A stretch of DNA of 64,000 bases from Erodium maritimum (Eukaryota; Streptophyta; Magnoliopsida; Geraniales; Geraniaceae), in assembly GCA_963921825.1 (NCBI GenBank), contig OY997593.1, positions 64,836,039 to 64,900,038 of the forward strand, in the 5' to 3' direction. This document shows, piece by piece, positions 24,871 to 36,762 of the stretch. How positions within the stretch are numbered: the stretch's first letter is position 1; every line of letters starts with the position of its first letter. A program made the translations under genes and the position numbers. The notes under the pieces are model-generated. The model worked only from the letters and a program-made list of their open reading frames with translations. It searched no databases and had not been told where the DNA came from.

Positions 24871-26559
24871 TGTTAGTCTTAGTGCCCGTAGTTCAATCCT
24901 AAATGTCCAAATGTATATATCATCGTTAGCACTAAAGTTAAAGCGGCTTTATATTACTTATGTGTTGGAGTAATATATTGATGTGTGCTCTGATCTATGC
25001 CCGCCATGCGAATAGAACCATAGATCGAGATAGATCATACTCGATGGGTCCCTAGTCAACAAAGCTTCACTAGAAGCGACTAGTATGAAAGATGGCTCTT
25101 TATGGCTTACGTTCTGTTAGTCATTGGAATGGGATTCCGGAGTCTGATCATAGATATCATGTGGGACATGATATTGGACGACCCGCCCTGAATATGTGCC
25201 ATAGATTAAGTCATGAACATATTCAGTGTCGTAGCTTGTCATGTATCCTTAGACCAAGGAGTCTTTGTGATCGCTATGTAGTCAACAACTGAGTTTGACT
25301 TGAGCCTAACGTTGTCCGTAACAGGGCTTCCATAACGGCCATGATTGGCTTGGGGACGGGCTACATGAGTGACACGAAAGACGGCTAAGGGATTTATCCC
25401 TCATACTGAGGTATGGGAAAGATATCGGTTCTCGGCCGCTTGATCGAGAGTGACTGAAAGAATAGCATGGCCATGCACATGATACTGGGTATCATATCTT
25501 TAGTCATCTCACATATCAAGGAACATTGATTGAGAATAATAAGGATGACGGCTCTATGCCTTATCTCAATCAGGATATCGGAGATAAAAGGATAATGACA
25601 GGGATGACAGAAAGGTTAGAATCGACAGGGTCGATTCGTTATGCAGTGTCAGGCAATACTAAAGTCTCGTTAGTTGCCACTTAAATAGGATCAAGTAAAA
25701 TGAAATTTTTACGTTGATCTATTGACATGCATAAACCTAAGGGTCACACCGGAGGATGAAACTCATTGACACATTTATGGAGAATGACCAAAAAGGAGTT
25801 GTCTCGGGACATGACCAAAAACTGGGTTTTGGGTCATGTGCCTGTAAGTGAATAGGACTTTATGGATCGAGACAAGGCTTGGAGTCTTGGGATTGATCGC
25901 GTTGGATAATGTTGGACATTTCCGGTATGAAAGGCTTGGAGGCGATGAGCGAATCACGGGACCTCGTTGGAAATGGCCACGGGCCATGTTCCAAGAGGCC
26001 CATGAAATGCCCATGCAACCAAGGCCCATGGAACTAATTAATCAAGTCTTGATTAATTAGTACTAAGTAAGCAAGACAAGGATTAAGGTGTTGGTGATTC
26101 ACCACCTAACCCAATCTTGTCTTGCCATACTTTGTCCCATTTACACCTTACTTGTCACCATGCTTGTCCCATGCCTTTAGTTGGACAAGTATGGGTTTTG
26201 TTATGTTTAAGTCATCTTTTTTCAACATAACAAATACAAGACAAGAATAGGAAACACATTTTCTCTCCCTCTTCCATGGCCATTTCGGGTTTGGCTAGTT
26301 TCCACCTCCATTTTTGTGTTCTTGAGTCCTCAAAGAGAAGAACTACGTGGCTTTGATTCCCATGTGGATACGTAGGCGTCTTGGAGACTCAAGTCAATCA
26401 TTCGTTAACCGGTGTTCTTGGTTTGGTAAGAAATAGTGCTGAATTTTTCTCTTGTGCATCCATTCTTTGTTAGTTGTTTCATGGTTTAATCGTCTCTTGG
26501 TTTTCATTGATTTTCCGCTGCGAGTTGGTTCATCTCCAACCCTACCTCGAGACCCAACA
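24871..26559 (+). repeat. 3' LTR of the Copia element
   Basis: This 1,689-bp LTR starts TGTTAGTCTTAGTGCCC immediately after the polypurine tract and ends GAGACCCAACA. Imperfect inverted termini are TGTTAG and TGTTGG. The next bases are inside retroposon J, so the Copia element inserted into J. ORFs inside the LTR are not credible. Confidence 0.75.
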
Positions 26560-27240
26560 GTGAGCAGCGTAGGGATCACAGGGACGCTATCCATATTGGG
26601 AACCCGGACCCCCTCGTAGAGAGCCTCTAACTCCGCCCTCCATGGTTCAATCACATGAGCTTTTCCACGAAGGGGGTCCCGATAACGTGGGGGCGACGAC
26701 ATGGAGGCGGGGGCCTCCATAGACGGTGATACACCGGTTAGATCAGGTAACCCCGGTGGGTGGTGGATGGGGACAACCATGAATGACGGTAATCTTTTCG
26801 GGTCATCAACAAGGATTGGTGGCGACAAAGACCCCAAAACCCTATCGTGACTTGTAGAAGAATCAAGAGCTTGAGCCTTGAGCAAACGACCTTTCCGTGG
26901 CTTACACAGAGGAGCGGAGGATCCAGGTGAGAAAGGCATGATCGCCGTGGACGACGATAAAGGTAAAGTCATGATGGAGGGAGAAAGAGAGATCGTAGTA
27001 TGGGAGAATTGCTTCGTCCACCTTCGACGCCTCGACTTTAAGGGGGCAACACATCCGAAGAGGGGCGAGGTAGAGGCACAAGTGCCAAGGGCTGCGCTAG
27101 GGCAGACAACGATGGGACAAGACCGACGGTGGCAACAACCTTGTCGACGACAGTGGTAGAGAACTCCATAGGGTAAGAGTTAAGGTTTCCTCGGGAAGAG
27201 GCTCTCAACATAGGGTTAGTCGTGAGAGATTTCATTTTTT
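26560..27240 (-). mobile_element. ORF1-type retroposon J (family 2), 3' part lost
   Basis: Minus-strand coding sequence 26972-26560 is close to the N-terminal part of retroposon D: MPFSPGSSAPLCKPRKGRLL (AT-hook-like), DPLRGKAHVIE, and ELEALYEGVRVPN(X)DSVPV against ELEALYDGLIVPN in D. The rest of the ORF and the 3' end were lost at the Copia junction. The 5' boundary near 27240 is approximate. Confidence 0.72.
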
Positions 27241-27325
27241 TCATTTTCTTGTTAGTCCCACGATGTTTAGAATTTTTTTTTATTTTGTTGCATATATTAG
27301 AGGATCAACTTAACTAAAAGCTCAA

Positions 27326-28873
27326 GCATCTTTAAATTTATTGAAAACCTAAAACTCAATTTTTCTCTCTCGCTCTATTAAGGGTCTTCCCAAGGAAACC
27401 TAACCCTAGCCCTATGGAGTTAATCTCCCCTACTCATGCACCCGCCGTTGTCAAGCCATCGGAGTCAGCCGGTCTCGTCCCATCATCGCATGTAGCCATG
27501 CAAGCCTTGGACTTGTCCCCTCACCACTGCCACACCCTTCATCTGAGGTCCTCTCACCTCTAAAGGAACGTCGTCGCAGAAATCCTAAATCCACAAACAT
27601 TTCTACAAGACCGCCCCCGGATGATCCCATTCCTCCGGCGACTCTCTCGACCCCGTCTCCCTCGCTGCTACCTTCGACGGCCTTGCCTCCTAGTTCGTCG
27701 TTGAAGCCCACCCCGCCACAATCCTTGGCCATAGTGGAAATCACGACCGGGATCTCTTCCCCGATGCCCGAAGGATGCTGGGGCAGCCCTGTCAAACCCA
27801 AACCTATGGTGGTTAAACCCCTAGGTGTGGGGGTCCTCCTGGTTGTCAAGACACCAGAAGCCCAACCGACTCAGCCGTCTGCGGTGGGGAATTCAATGGC
27901 ACCAGGGGATGGATCTCAACCATCGGCAACCGCAACTTAGGCGTTGCCATCCAAAGCCGCGGGATCTCCATTGGTGGTTGTGGTGTCATGCGCAGCAAGC
28001 AATCCCTCTCTAGGGTTTGCTGATTTTTTGGTTGGGTCAGTCCAATCTCTCTTAATTGGTGGGTCTCCTCAAGGGCCTCTGTCCGGAATTTCTCGGCCTA
28101 GCCGCCTCCCTCAGTGCCACGCAGAGCCCGATCTCTTGTCACCATTCACCCGGGACCCTATGCGTGGGAAGGCTCTGATGATCGACTTGCTCGATCCTCT
28201 TGGACAGCCAGGACTTCACAATGCCACCATGATTCCTCTTATCCCGGTAGCCCTCGCACCATCACCGAGCACTGCTCGCCGTCGTCGGAAGCCTCTCCTC
28301 CATGCTACGACACCGGCCTTTAAGGCGCTACCATTATGGCTTGAGTCCTCCGTGCTGAAATATCATAAGGACTGCCAGGAGAAAACCTATGCTACTGACT
28401 GGGAGAAGGTATCCCCAAGCATAGTACCTAAGGGCGTCTTACATGTCGTTCTATCGCCTACGGTTAGTGGGGCTGGGTGTGGAGGAAGTGCGGCTGCTAG
28501 AGCACCGGAGGGGACAATAGTTGGAGATACTTGGGCCGTTCAGGCGAGGGCGGGGAAGCTGCCCCGCCGAGAGGGATAAGACATCGGCTGAGCATTAGGG
28601 ACCGGCTCTGGGAGGGGTCCATAGCCGATGCTTTGCCTCCCTCCTACTCTATTATTGTTGAGGTCTCTGATCTCCGATACCGCCTTCCCCCTTCATGTCT
28701 TCTTTCATTGTCCGTAGGGCATCAAAATACCGTTTGTGACGGTTCGGGGACTACAAGGATCAGCGAACCATTGTTCATTAAAAATGGTCTTTTCGTGGTC
28801 GGGGAGCATGTTCCTCGATGCACTCAGTTGTAATCGATTTCAAGTTATAAAATTGCAACTTTCGTTCAAAAAA
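27326..28873 (+). mobile_element. ORF1-type retroposon F (family 2)
   Basis: This 1,548-bp unit is flanked by AACTAAAAGCTCAA (27312-27325) and AACTAGAAGTTCAA (28874-28887), a 14-bp TSD with two mismatches. It ends AAATTGCAACTTTCGTTCAA plus A tract, a variant of the family 2 3' end with the preceding GATGCACTCAGTTGTA. Coding remains (27683-28579) are Pro/Ser-rich and include DPMRGKALMIDLLDP and VALAPSPSTARRRRKP. The DUF4283 core is not recognisable. No RT. Confidence 0.75.
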
Positions 28874-28887
28874 AACTAGAAGTTCAA

Positions 28888-31316
28888 ACTGATAGTTGAA
28901 AATTCAATTATAATTATATTTTAACCACATATTAGTTGAAATCTGTTTTTTCTAGTTAGACCCACTTCGTTCCGGGGCTTATCTTTGGATAATTTTACTT
29001 ACTAATCTATATGTTCACCGTTGAGGAAAAAAAAAAAGCTTTAACCAAGTTTCACAGAAACTGTAATGAGAAGTGGACGTCTCTTTGAGTCCAGAATTCC
29101 CGAAGATCAAGACACCATTTTATCGCCTTGTGTGTCAATACACAACTCATAACTACCTAATGGAAACAAAGTAATTTTGTGAAACAACCCCTTTGTAATC
29201 TCTCTGTACATGAAAGATCGAGCTGCTCAGAAACGTTGCAGAGGAACAAACATGGCATCAATAAGGTGAAGGCGTCGTTAGAAAAGATCTCAGCTTGCAC
29301 AAGACTTGTTCAGCTTTACTCCTCCTCTGTTTGTCACTTGTACTGTCCGGTAACTCTCTATCCCATGGCTCTGACCAAAAAAGGCACAGAAAAGGTAAAA
29401 ATCTAAGTGGTTGTTGTGCTACAGACTACAGACTGAAGCAGAAGCAAAAGGCACAAAGCCACAAACCAAGTGGCTTATGTTTATGTATGGCTAAGCCCTA
29501 CACTTCACCTCTTAGCCTTATTTTGGACTGTCTTTTTGTTCACACATTACGGCCCTTTTGTTTCCTTTCGATGCAGTTTTTTGAAAATCAAATCCTGACC
29601 CACAACAACACAAAGCACACCACAGGTTCACATCCCTTTTTTAATCACATACTTAATCATCATTAGTATTATTTTAATCTCTCATTCTGAGTCAAACCCT
29701 TCCTTGTAATCTGGCCGGTTACATGTGTCCAGCTACTGCACACTCCCAAAGGGTCCTTACCTTACCCCACAACTTAGCCTTTTCAAATTTTATTAACTAT
29801 ATATAATTGACTTCATCTCCTGCAATCCTAACAGGGCCTTTTCATGTAGCTTTGTTAATTACCTTGGCCATATTTAACGTTGGGATATCAAAATGAATCT
29901 TCTCAACACTGTCTGAAAATATATATTTTTGTTCTAACATCACATTAATGATTCTGCAAGTTCCGCAGCTCGAAGCCTTGACTGCTTGATAATTAGAAGA
30001 GAAGAGATTAGGGGGAGTGGTTAAGGGTCGGAGGTTGATTAAGAGAGTGGTTTAAGCAGGATTAGGCATGAGGCATGGTGTCTTGTTGAGTTTGTTTTTA
30101 ATGGGAGATCGAGGTGTTGTTCCCCATAAAAACTAAAGCTTGAGATCATATAAATTAAGGACTTGTTTCCATACTGCTTTTATTTGCCTTTCCTCTGCAT
30201 AGGACTACGTGACCCACCCCTGTCTTTACTTGTCCACCAACATTGCATTTGGGCCTTTTTAATCAACCCCTTGTTCCTTTTATTATTGATATATTATCTC
30301 TTTTTATTGTTATTTTAACCAACTCAAGAGTTCTAGTAGATGGGCTAATCAGTCTTCCCCTACCCATAGAGGGGATGTGATCGAGGATACTCATATTCAT
30401 GTGTCTACTTCAGAGTAATGTTAAACTCGTTTTTATGAAATAGTCAACAATAGGATCATCTGTAACTAGTTAGGAAGACTCGTTTCGTTTAATTTTTTCG
30501 TGGTCATACCATAATATGTTTGATGCACTTCTATGTTTTTTACACTCACATGCTTGATAAATACAAACGGACAATCAATTATAAAGTTATTCAAACAGCA
30601 TGTTAAAACATACAATTCATGTTTCAGTCTGATATATAAAAATTATAAAGAATTTATGTAAATATAACCAAATCTACATTCTTGGCTCGTGAGACACTCT
30701 AACCATCATCTTCTAGCTATCTTTTTTTATAACAATAACACATGCAATCGTAAAGCCCAGATAGAAAAATTAAGAAACAAAATATAAGATTCTAAGGACT
30801 CTAAATAATTAATAGCTTAATAATATAATTAGATGTTTGTTTAGGAATAGCTTTTGGTAACCCGGAAAAGAGGTCGTGCACAAGAGTTGGAAAGGACCTG
30901 TCCCCGGAAAATCAGGTTCATGATAAACCCTAAATTAATCGGACATTAATTGTACTTAACACTTAACAACTGAGTTCTCAGAATTGTCTCTACTGACGAC
31001 AGTTTCAGACAATCACAAGCTGACTCCCACTCAGATTCGTTTTGACTCACCACCTCTCCACGATGTCGAGTTGCCAATTATTTTTCTCTTGCTTACGTGG
31101 CTTTTTCACTATCTTCCTTATTTTATGATATCAGAAACTACAAAGAAAATGAATTTAAATGATCCTCTGATCATTCATTAATTGCTTTGTGATCATGTCC
31201 TTCACTTTTTAATCATGCATTAATCATAGTTTCGAAAAATGGGTTAGGGCCTCCATCGTTAGGACCACATACACTAGATGGATCTAGATTTTTTTCCATC
31301 TCACATTTAAACGTTA
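28888..31316. other. Intergenic, no gene recognised
   Basis: About 2.4 kb of AT-rich DNA. Small plus-strand ORFs at 29179-29406 and 29295-29666 overlap in different frames and match no family I know. An 11-A run at 29027 may be the relic of a retroposon tail. A regulatory or non-coding transcribed function cannot be judged from sequence alone. Confidence 0.5.
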
Positions 31317-31411
31317 TAATCTTCTTCCTTGATCTTTCAAGAAAAACAAATAACGAATGGAAGAACCTGCTCCATGCGCGCGACACGTTTCTTGGGGTTT
31401 CGTCTTCTCTT

Positions 31412-33742
31412 ATGGGCGGTCGTCGTTGTCGTTGTGGGTGGGCGTGGCTAGCAAGTATCCTGAGGGCTCATGACTGGTCAAGCGAAGAGGAGGATGTTGA
31501 GTTCGATGCTTCTTCTCTCTGCGATGGCGATTCCTTGTTAGAGGGATTTGATCGGTGGCGAGCTAATCGACGACGATGGAAGGTTCCAAGCCATCCATCT
31601 CGCTGGACTGATCTGCGAGATTAGTTGGAGGCGCGGCGCAGGGCTGAGCGAAGGAGGGTCGAACGTTGGGATCGTCATGCCCCGGTTGACTCGCAGCACT
31701 CCTCTGGGCAGAGAAGTTCTCGCCCTTCTCAGCGGTGTCGATCTGATGCAGGAGGCGTGTCGAAGACTCACAACCAAGCTCTAGGAGGGGCATCAATGGC
31801 GCCTTCTTCTGTGATTGTTCCCTCCGCTGCCGGTCCCGGCTCTGCTTCAGCGAGGGAGGATTTGGCTGCGTGTGGTCCGGCGTCAATTCAGCGAGGTGGA
31901 TTGGTTGTTACCTCTTCCGAATGTGTTGTTCCTGTTGCTCAAGGATCTTGTCCTACCTTTGCAACTGAGGTTAGCTCCAATCAGGCTCGTGGGAAAGGTG
32001 GGGTTCATGGAAGTGTAGTTGTTGCCTCGACTTCAACCAAATTTATGAAGTAGGGAGGTGTTATAGGTACTACTGCTGTAGATTTCCCTTCGTCCGTGGA
32101 GTTCGGGTCTAAAAATCGAGAGACCCGTTCAAAGTCGGGAGTGGGTGCTAACTCACTTTTTGGACAAGGGTTTAAAGACTTTCCGGTCTTTGTAGCCAAT
32201 CTGTCTTCATCGACTACTGTAGAGCATTTGTGGTCTCTTTTCTCGCAGGTTGGTGTCATTGTTGTTATTGACACTGGAACTCGGCTAGTTTCCAAAGGAA
32301 CTCGGTTTGCCTTTGTCTACTTTAAGTCTCCCGATGAACTTTCTCGAGCGGTTGATACCTTAAATGAGTCTATGGTTCAAGGATGCAAGATTCAGGTGGA
32401 ATTAGGTAAAAGGTAAAAGGGCTCTAGTGCCTTGCCTACTGCGACTCCTGCTTTTGCATAAAGGGTTGGGTCCTCTGTTTCGCATTTGAAGCTTCTGACC
32501 CAGGCACCTGTTGCGCTTAGCTCGGGCAAGCTTCCTAGTTGTTCTCTGTCTTTTTCCCCTGGTTTCGAATCTCTTCCGGCCTTCAGTGTGTTAGGGGTAA
32601 CTAACAACTCGGCGACGGTGCATTCTCTCAGTTTCGGTCTTAAGCTAGCAGGGATTGCGGGTGTGGAACTTGTTGAGTTGGGCTCGAGAGCTTTTCTGAT
32701 GTCTTTCAAGGACCGTGATGTTTGGGAGTCTTTATCGTCTTACGGTTGGAAGGCTCTTCGTCCCTGGTTCTTCTGCTTCTCGGATTGTTCTAACTGAGTC
32801 CTGTTTGGTGGGCGTCTCCTTTGGGTCGATTTAATAGGCCTTCCTGTTGTGTGATGGAGCAAAAACTCCATTTCTAAGCTTGTTAGAACGGTTGGCTTGT
32901 CGGTTTCCATCCATCCGTGCTGTCTGACGTCGACCCAACCGTCTAGGGCCTTAGCATTAGTTCATGTCTTGGATTTGTCGGCGGACAGGTGGGTGGTTGA
33001 GTCTCATTGTTCTGGCTTCCGTGCGAATGTGCTTCTTGAGAATATTTCTGCTGATTCCATCCCTTTTTACCTTAGTGAGCTTGAAGTTAACATGTCTTCA
33101 GTTGTTGAAGGAGGGAGTCCTTCTTCTCTTGCCCCTTGTAGTGTTGCTGCTTCCCCTATCACTATGACTAGCATTTCTACTCCTCAGCCTGTTAGGTCTT
33201 TGCCTATTGATGCAGGGGTTTCGCCGTCTGTCCCTAGGTCTAAGGGTTCGACGGGTGGCAAGTCGGATAGATGGGTCGATAGGGTGGGGGATGAAGCCGA
33301 TAAATTGGCTTTGGTTTTGTATGTTGGCCTCGATAGAGCCCTCGTCCCTCTTGCGAACCGTTCATCGCAGTCTCTACAAGACGAGCTTTCTATCGCCCTC
33401 CCCGTTTCTGGAGTTCCCTCGGGACGTTCCTCTCCCCGGCCGCTCCAAGCTATCGTCCCTAGCACGGAGCATTCTCCATCGCCGCTCCAGATTGTTGTTG
33501 GGGGTGACATACCTCAACAGGATGCCTTCTCAGAGTTTTCCTCACCATTGATCGATGGTCGCACAAGAAAGAGTATTACCAACACTGTGGCGAGATTTAC
33601 GGAAAGCTTGGGGGTCCGCTATAGAGGTTCGGCAAAGGAAGGCTTCAAGAAAATTGAAGCAACGTTGAGTCCTCACTATAGTAGTCGTGTTCTAGCCCTG
33701 TTGGGGTCTCCTGAGTGTAATCCTCTTTTTTGCTTTTGCTAG
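31412..33742 (+). pseudogene. RRM-containing LINE ORF1-type protein of retroposon K
   Basis: One reading frame of about 777 codons, broken only by stops (TAG 31622, TAG 32051, TAA 32414, TAA 32459, TGA 32795, TGA 32852) and with no frameshift that I could see. The RRM is at about 32180-32410: RNP2-like VFVANL, RNP1-like GTRFAFVYF, and an ending (GCKIQVELGKR) typical of the fourth strand. A second block (32600-32960) has FLMSFKDRDVWES and LLWVDLIGLPVV followed by KLVRTVG, the layout that follows RRM in plant LINE ORF1s. The C-terminus is Ser/Pro-rich and ends at TAG 33740-33742. The usual ORF2 does not follow. The actual start codon is uncertain. Confidence 0.8.
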
Positions 33743-33818
33743 GTATGTTTTAGTCCAAACTTGTTCTCGAGTGATTGGATTCTCTGCTTTGTATTGTTTT
33801 CTTTGTTTATAATATTTA

Positions 33819-34282
33819 GGGATAATTCCATCTCAGTACCCTAAATCTTTCATATTTCATTTAGAGTACCCTAAATCTTTTTTGTGTCACCTCAGTACCC
33901 TAAACTTTCATTAATTCATTTAGAGTACCCTAAATCTTTTTTGTGTCACCTTGGTACCCTAAACTTTCATTAGTTCCATTTTAGTACCCACCGTTAACTT
34001 TACATATGGTTTTCCATCCAAAACAGGTAAAATGACCATACTACCTCTCACCAACAACCAAAATTATGGTAAATTTAACGGTGGGTACTAAAATGAAATT
34101 AAATAAAGTTTAGGGTACTAAAATGGAATTAATAAAAGTTTAAGGTACTGAGGTGACAAAAAAAAAATTATGGTACTCTAAATGAAATATGAAAGATTTA
34201 GGGTACTGAGATGACACAAAAAAGATTTAGCGTACTCTAAATGAAATATGAAAGATTTAGGGTATTGAGGTGAAATTAACCC
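33819..34282. mobile_element. Mutator-like foldback MITE
   Basis: This 464-bp unit is flanked by TAATATTTA at 33810-33818 and 34283-34291, a perfect 9-bp TSD. Its ends GGGATAATTCCATCTCAGTA and GGGTTAATTTCACCTCAATA (inverted) start arms of about 200 bp rich in repeated GTACCCTAAATCTTT. A GTTAACTTT and GGTAAAATGACCAT segment resembles the TIR of the larger MULE at 17468-19306. Non-coding. Confidence 0.85.
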
Positions 34283-34311
34283 TAATATTTATTTCTCTCT
34301 TATAAAAAAAC

Positions 34312-36745
34312 GTTTTTTTAGATAAATTGTAATATTATTAATTCAAAGCAGTCCGGTGCCCACAAGCGTGGGAATCACCATACATAACCAAACTAAACAG
34401 AATTGGAAAAACAAGTGCAGAAAGGTAAATTTCGCTCTTAGACATAGTGGCGGTCGGGGGGGGGCTGTGGTAGCATCCGTGGACACCGATACAGTATACT
34501 CCAACCATAAGAAAATGATCGAGCAGATCAGAGGATAAACATGCGATGGTGGACCTGTAACTCCCCCGGTAAATCAGCGTGCGTCGTCCTCCCTTGACTG
34601 ATAATGGTAGGGCTCCTAAATGCGGGATTGCTGACTCCGAAGTAGTAGAGAAGTAACTCATCAGCTGTTGGTGGTACCCATGCCACCTATACACCAGGGA
34701 AGAGGTACAGCCGACCAAACCTTCCCTGGCACCTTTCACACTCATTCCTGAAGGCGAGGGTGCTTGAAGCCCCCCGCCGCTGCAGATGACGCCTCATTCG
34801 ATGCCTCAGATTCCTCCTCCTCCTCAGGATCCTCCTCCCTCATCATCCTCTTATTTCCAGACAGAGATGGCGTCGGTTCCCGTGGTAGCCAACCCACCGG
34901 CACCTCTTCCTCCCCTTCCTCATACGGACCCCACCACCCTTTTCTTTCCTGCCTTGGCGGAGTCTTTGGTACCCCTTTAGATTGGCCTCCTTTCTCCGAA
35001 CCCCCTAGGTAAGTTCAGTTCGTCCCCGGGACGGCCTTCCCATGTTTCGCTTTCTCCAACGCCGACCTCGGATCCCCTGGTGCTTTCAGCGAGGCCCCCC
35101 GGACGCCCCCACTCACCGGGTAGACCGAGAACAGGTGTCCTGCACAGCAGCACCCAAAGCAGTGTTCAGGTAAGTACTCATAGACAATACTGAGGCGCGT
35201 GCGTACCTGAGAGACAAATAGGCGGAACCAGAGCTGACTCTGTAATGGGACTCGGATATCCGCCCTGATTCGGACTTTCATGAAATCCCCCCAGCAAAAT
35301 CCCTCCTTATCCACATCCACGCCTTGACAGACTCCCAGCGTGTTGCCTATTCGGAATCCCACGTCCCTCGTCCAAGCTCCTACTGGTAGATTGAACACCC
35401 TTGCCCAAACCGAGAAATGGTGGAACTACAGGTCCTGAACCTGCATGTGAGGCCTCAGATCTGTAAATAGGACCAGTGAGTCCCAAAAAGACCATGGTTC
35501 CCCTATCAGGACCCTTTCTCGTTCCTTAGCTGAACGGAAGAAAAAGGCGATCAGACCACCTTCCAGAGGTTTAGCCTCAACCTTCATTCCCCAGACATCC
35601 TCCATGCGTGCCACTACTGACTTCCAGAAGATCTTTCTTGTAGTCAAGACTTTGGCTGCCATGGCGAATCTGTACAAATTCCCACGATTAGTGACCTCCT
35701 GAACCGGTACAACTACCTCATTAATTCTCATCGCCCGCATTTGAGAGTCCAGTGCTCCAAATTGTCCCCCCTGAATACCCCTGCCCTCATATGGTGGGTT
35801 GCCCATTTGGGTCGGATTCCTTTGACCCGAGAAGTCCCCATGACCCGGCATAGTCGGGTTATATCCGACTCACCATGCCCCACCCGACCCTTCTGCCTGC
35901 CCTTGTCCGGCTCCGTACCGAGAAGCCCATCGGGCTATGTCCCCCTCTCCTCCCTGGGTCCAGCCCGGATATTGATCCGGCCCAGCCCGAGTTGTGGTGC
36001 CGGCCCAGCGAGCATCCCCCATGAAACCCCGGCCCAGACCTGGATTGCCCCCGGCCCGATTCCTCAAAACCCTAGCCGTGTCTGCCACCGCCGGCTACTT
36101 CCCCTTTCTTCGTCGCCAAGCAACAGCTTTCGGCGACTCCTCCAGCGTGATCACCGAGTCCGATGAGATCGGGATCGGGTTGGCCCCCACCCCCTTCATC
36201 GTCGGCAGCGCCCGATTGAACTCAGCCCCGACGTCATCCCCGGTCGCCTCCCACCGTCCCGACCCACTCCCCAAACGTCTGGGGCGTGGTCCTCTCGCCG
36301 GCGTCCGGCGAAGACCAGCCGGTCCCGTCCTGACCCGGCCGCCCTCCACCCAACCCTCCATCGCCGAGGGCTGAGCCGAGAACTGAACCATCGGCGAGAC
36401 CACCGGATCCGGCCTCAACCCCTCCACGGCCGCCAGATCCTCGTCCTCCTCCGGTTCCTCTTCCGGCCACGACTCTTCTGTGGCCGCCATCTCCTCCGCA
36501 GGTACAAGCCTCGACTCCTCCACACCAGGCGCCCGTAACTCGTCCCCAACGACGAGACCCCTGGCCCCAGCCTCCTGCTCCGATAGGCAGGGTCCCCAAT
36601 GCACCCCGCCGCCGTTGCTATCGCTCCCTCCTTCCATCGCGCTCGAGTTCTCCATGGATGGCGGTGAATATCACAAAACTTTCCCTAAACCCTAGCAGAG
36701 ACGGTTTAGAGAGACTGCGTCTATGTTCCTCAGAGAATCGGTTAC
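34312..36745 (-). mobile_element. ORF1-only retroposon B (family 1, near full length)
   Basis: This 2,434-bp unit on the minus strand has a T tract at 34313-34319 at its 3' end. It inserted into the poly(A) tail of K: flanks ATAAAAAAAC (34302-34311) and ATAAAAAC (36746-36753) are probably one TSD changed by slippage in the A run. The 5' UTR is about 90 bp. It encodes a DUF4283 plus zinc-knuckle protein only. Its 3' UTR shares CAAGGGAGGACGACGCACGC with retroposons A and C. Confidence 0.75.
34742..36655 (-). pseudogene. LINE ORF1-type protein of retroposon B (DUF4283 plus CCHC, with stops)
   Basis: A single frame of about 637 codons from ATG 36655 (MENSSAMEGG) to TGA 34742-34744. The acidic, Pro-rich N-terminus ends AVAWRRRKGK. 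DUF4283 (about 35700-35330) shows LYRFAMAAKVLTTRKIFWKS, LIAFFFRSAKERERVLIGEP and WARVFNLPVGAW. The knuckle at about 35150 reads CFGCCCAGH with the last Cys replaced by Tyr. The C-terminus ends AAGGFKHPRLQE, shared with A and C. In-frame stops include TAG 36095, TGA at about 35870, TAG 35426 and one after PGTN at 35015. The 35426 stop falls where Gln is expected. Presumed role is RNA binding. Confidence 0.82.
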
Positions 36746-36762
36746 ATAAAAACTAATCTTCT

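Larger units (their letters stand above)
31326..34310 (+). mobile_element. RRM-type ORF1-only retroposon K (with nested MULE MITE)
   Basis: Retroposon K runs from about 31326 to an A tail at 34304-34310. A MULE MITE (33819-34282) sits in its 3' UTR, so K itself is about 2.5 kb. Retroposon B then inserted in its tail. Removing B places TAATCTTCT at 31317-31325 and at 36754-36762, a probable 9-bp TSD of K. It encodes one long degenerate ORF1-like protein and no RT or endonuclease. Confidence 0.7.

Noticed and set aside
29179-29666. Possible small gene between retroposons F and K
   Set aside because: Overlapping short ORFs in different frames with no recognised domain, splice signals or promoter; kept as intergenic.
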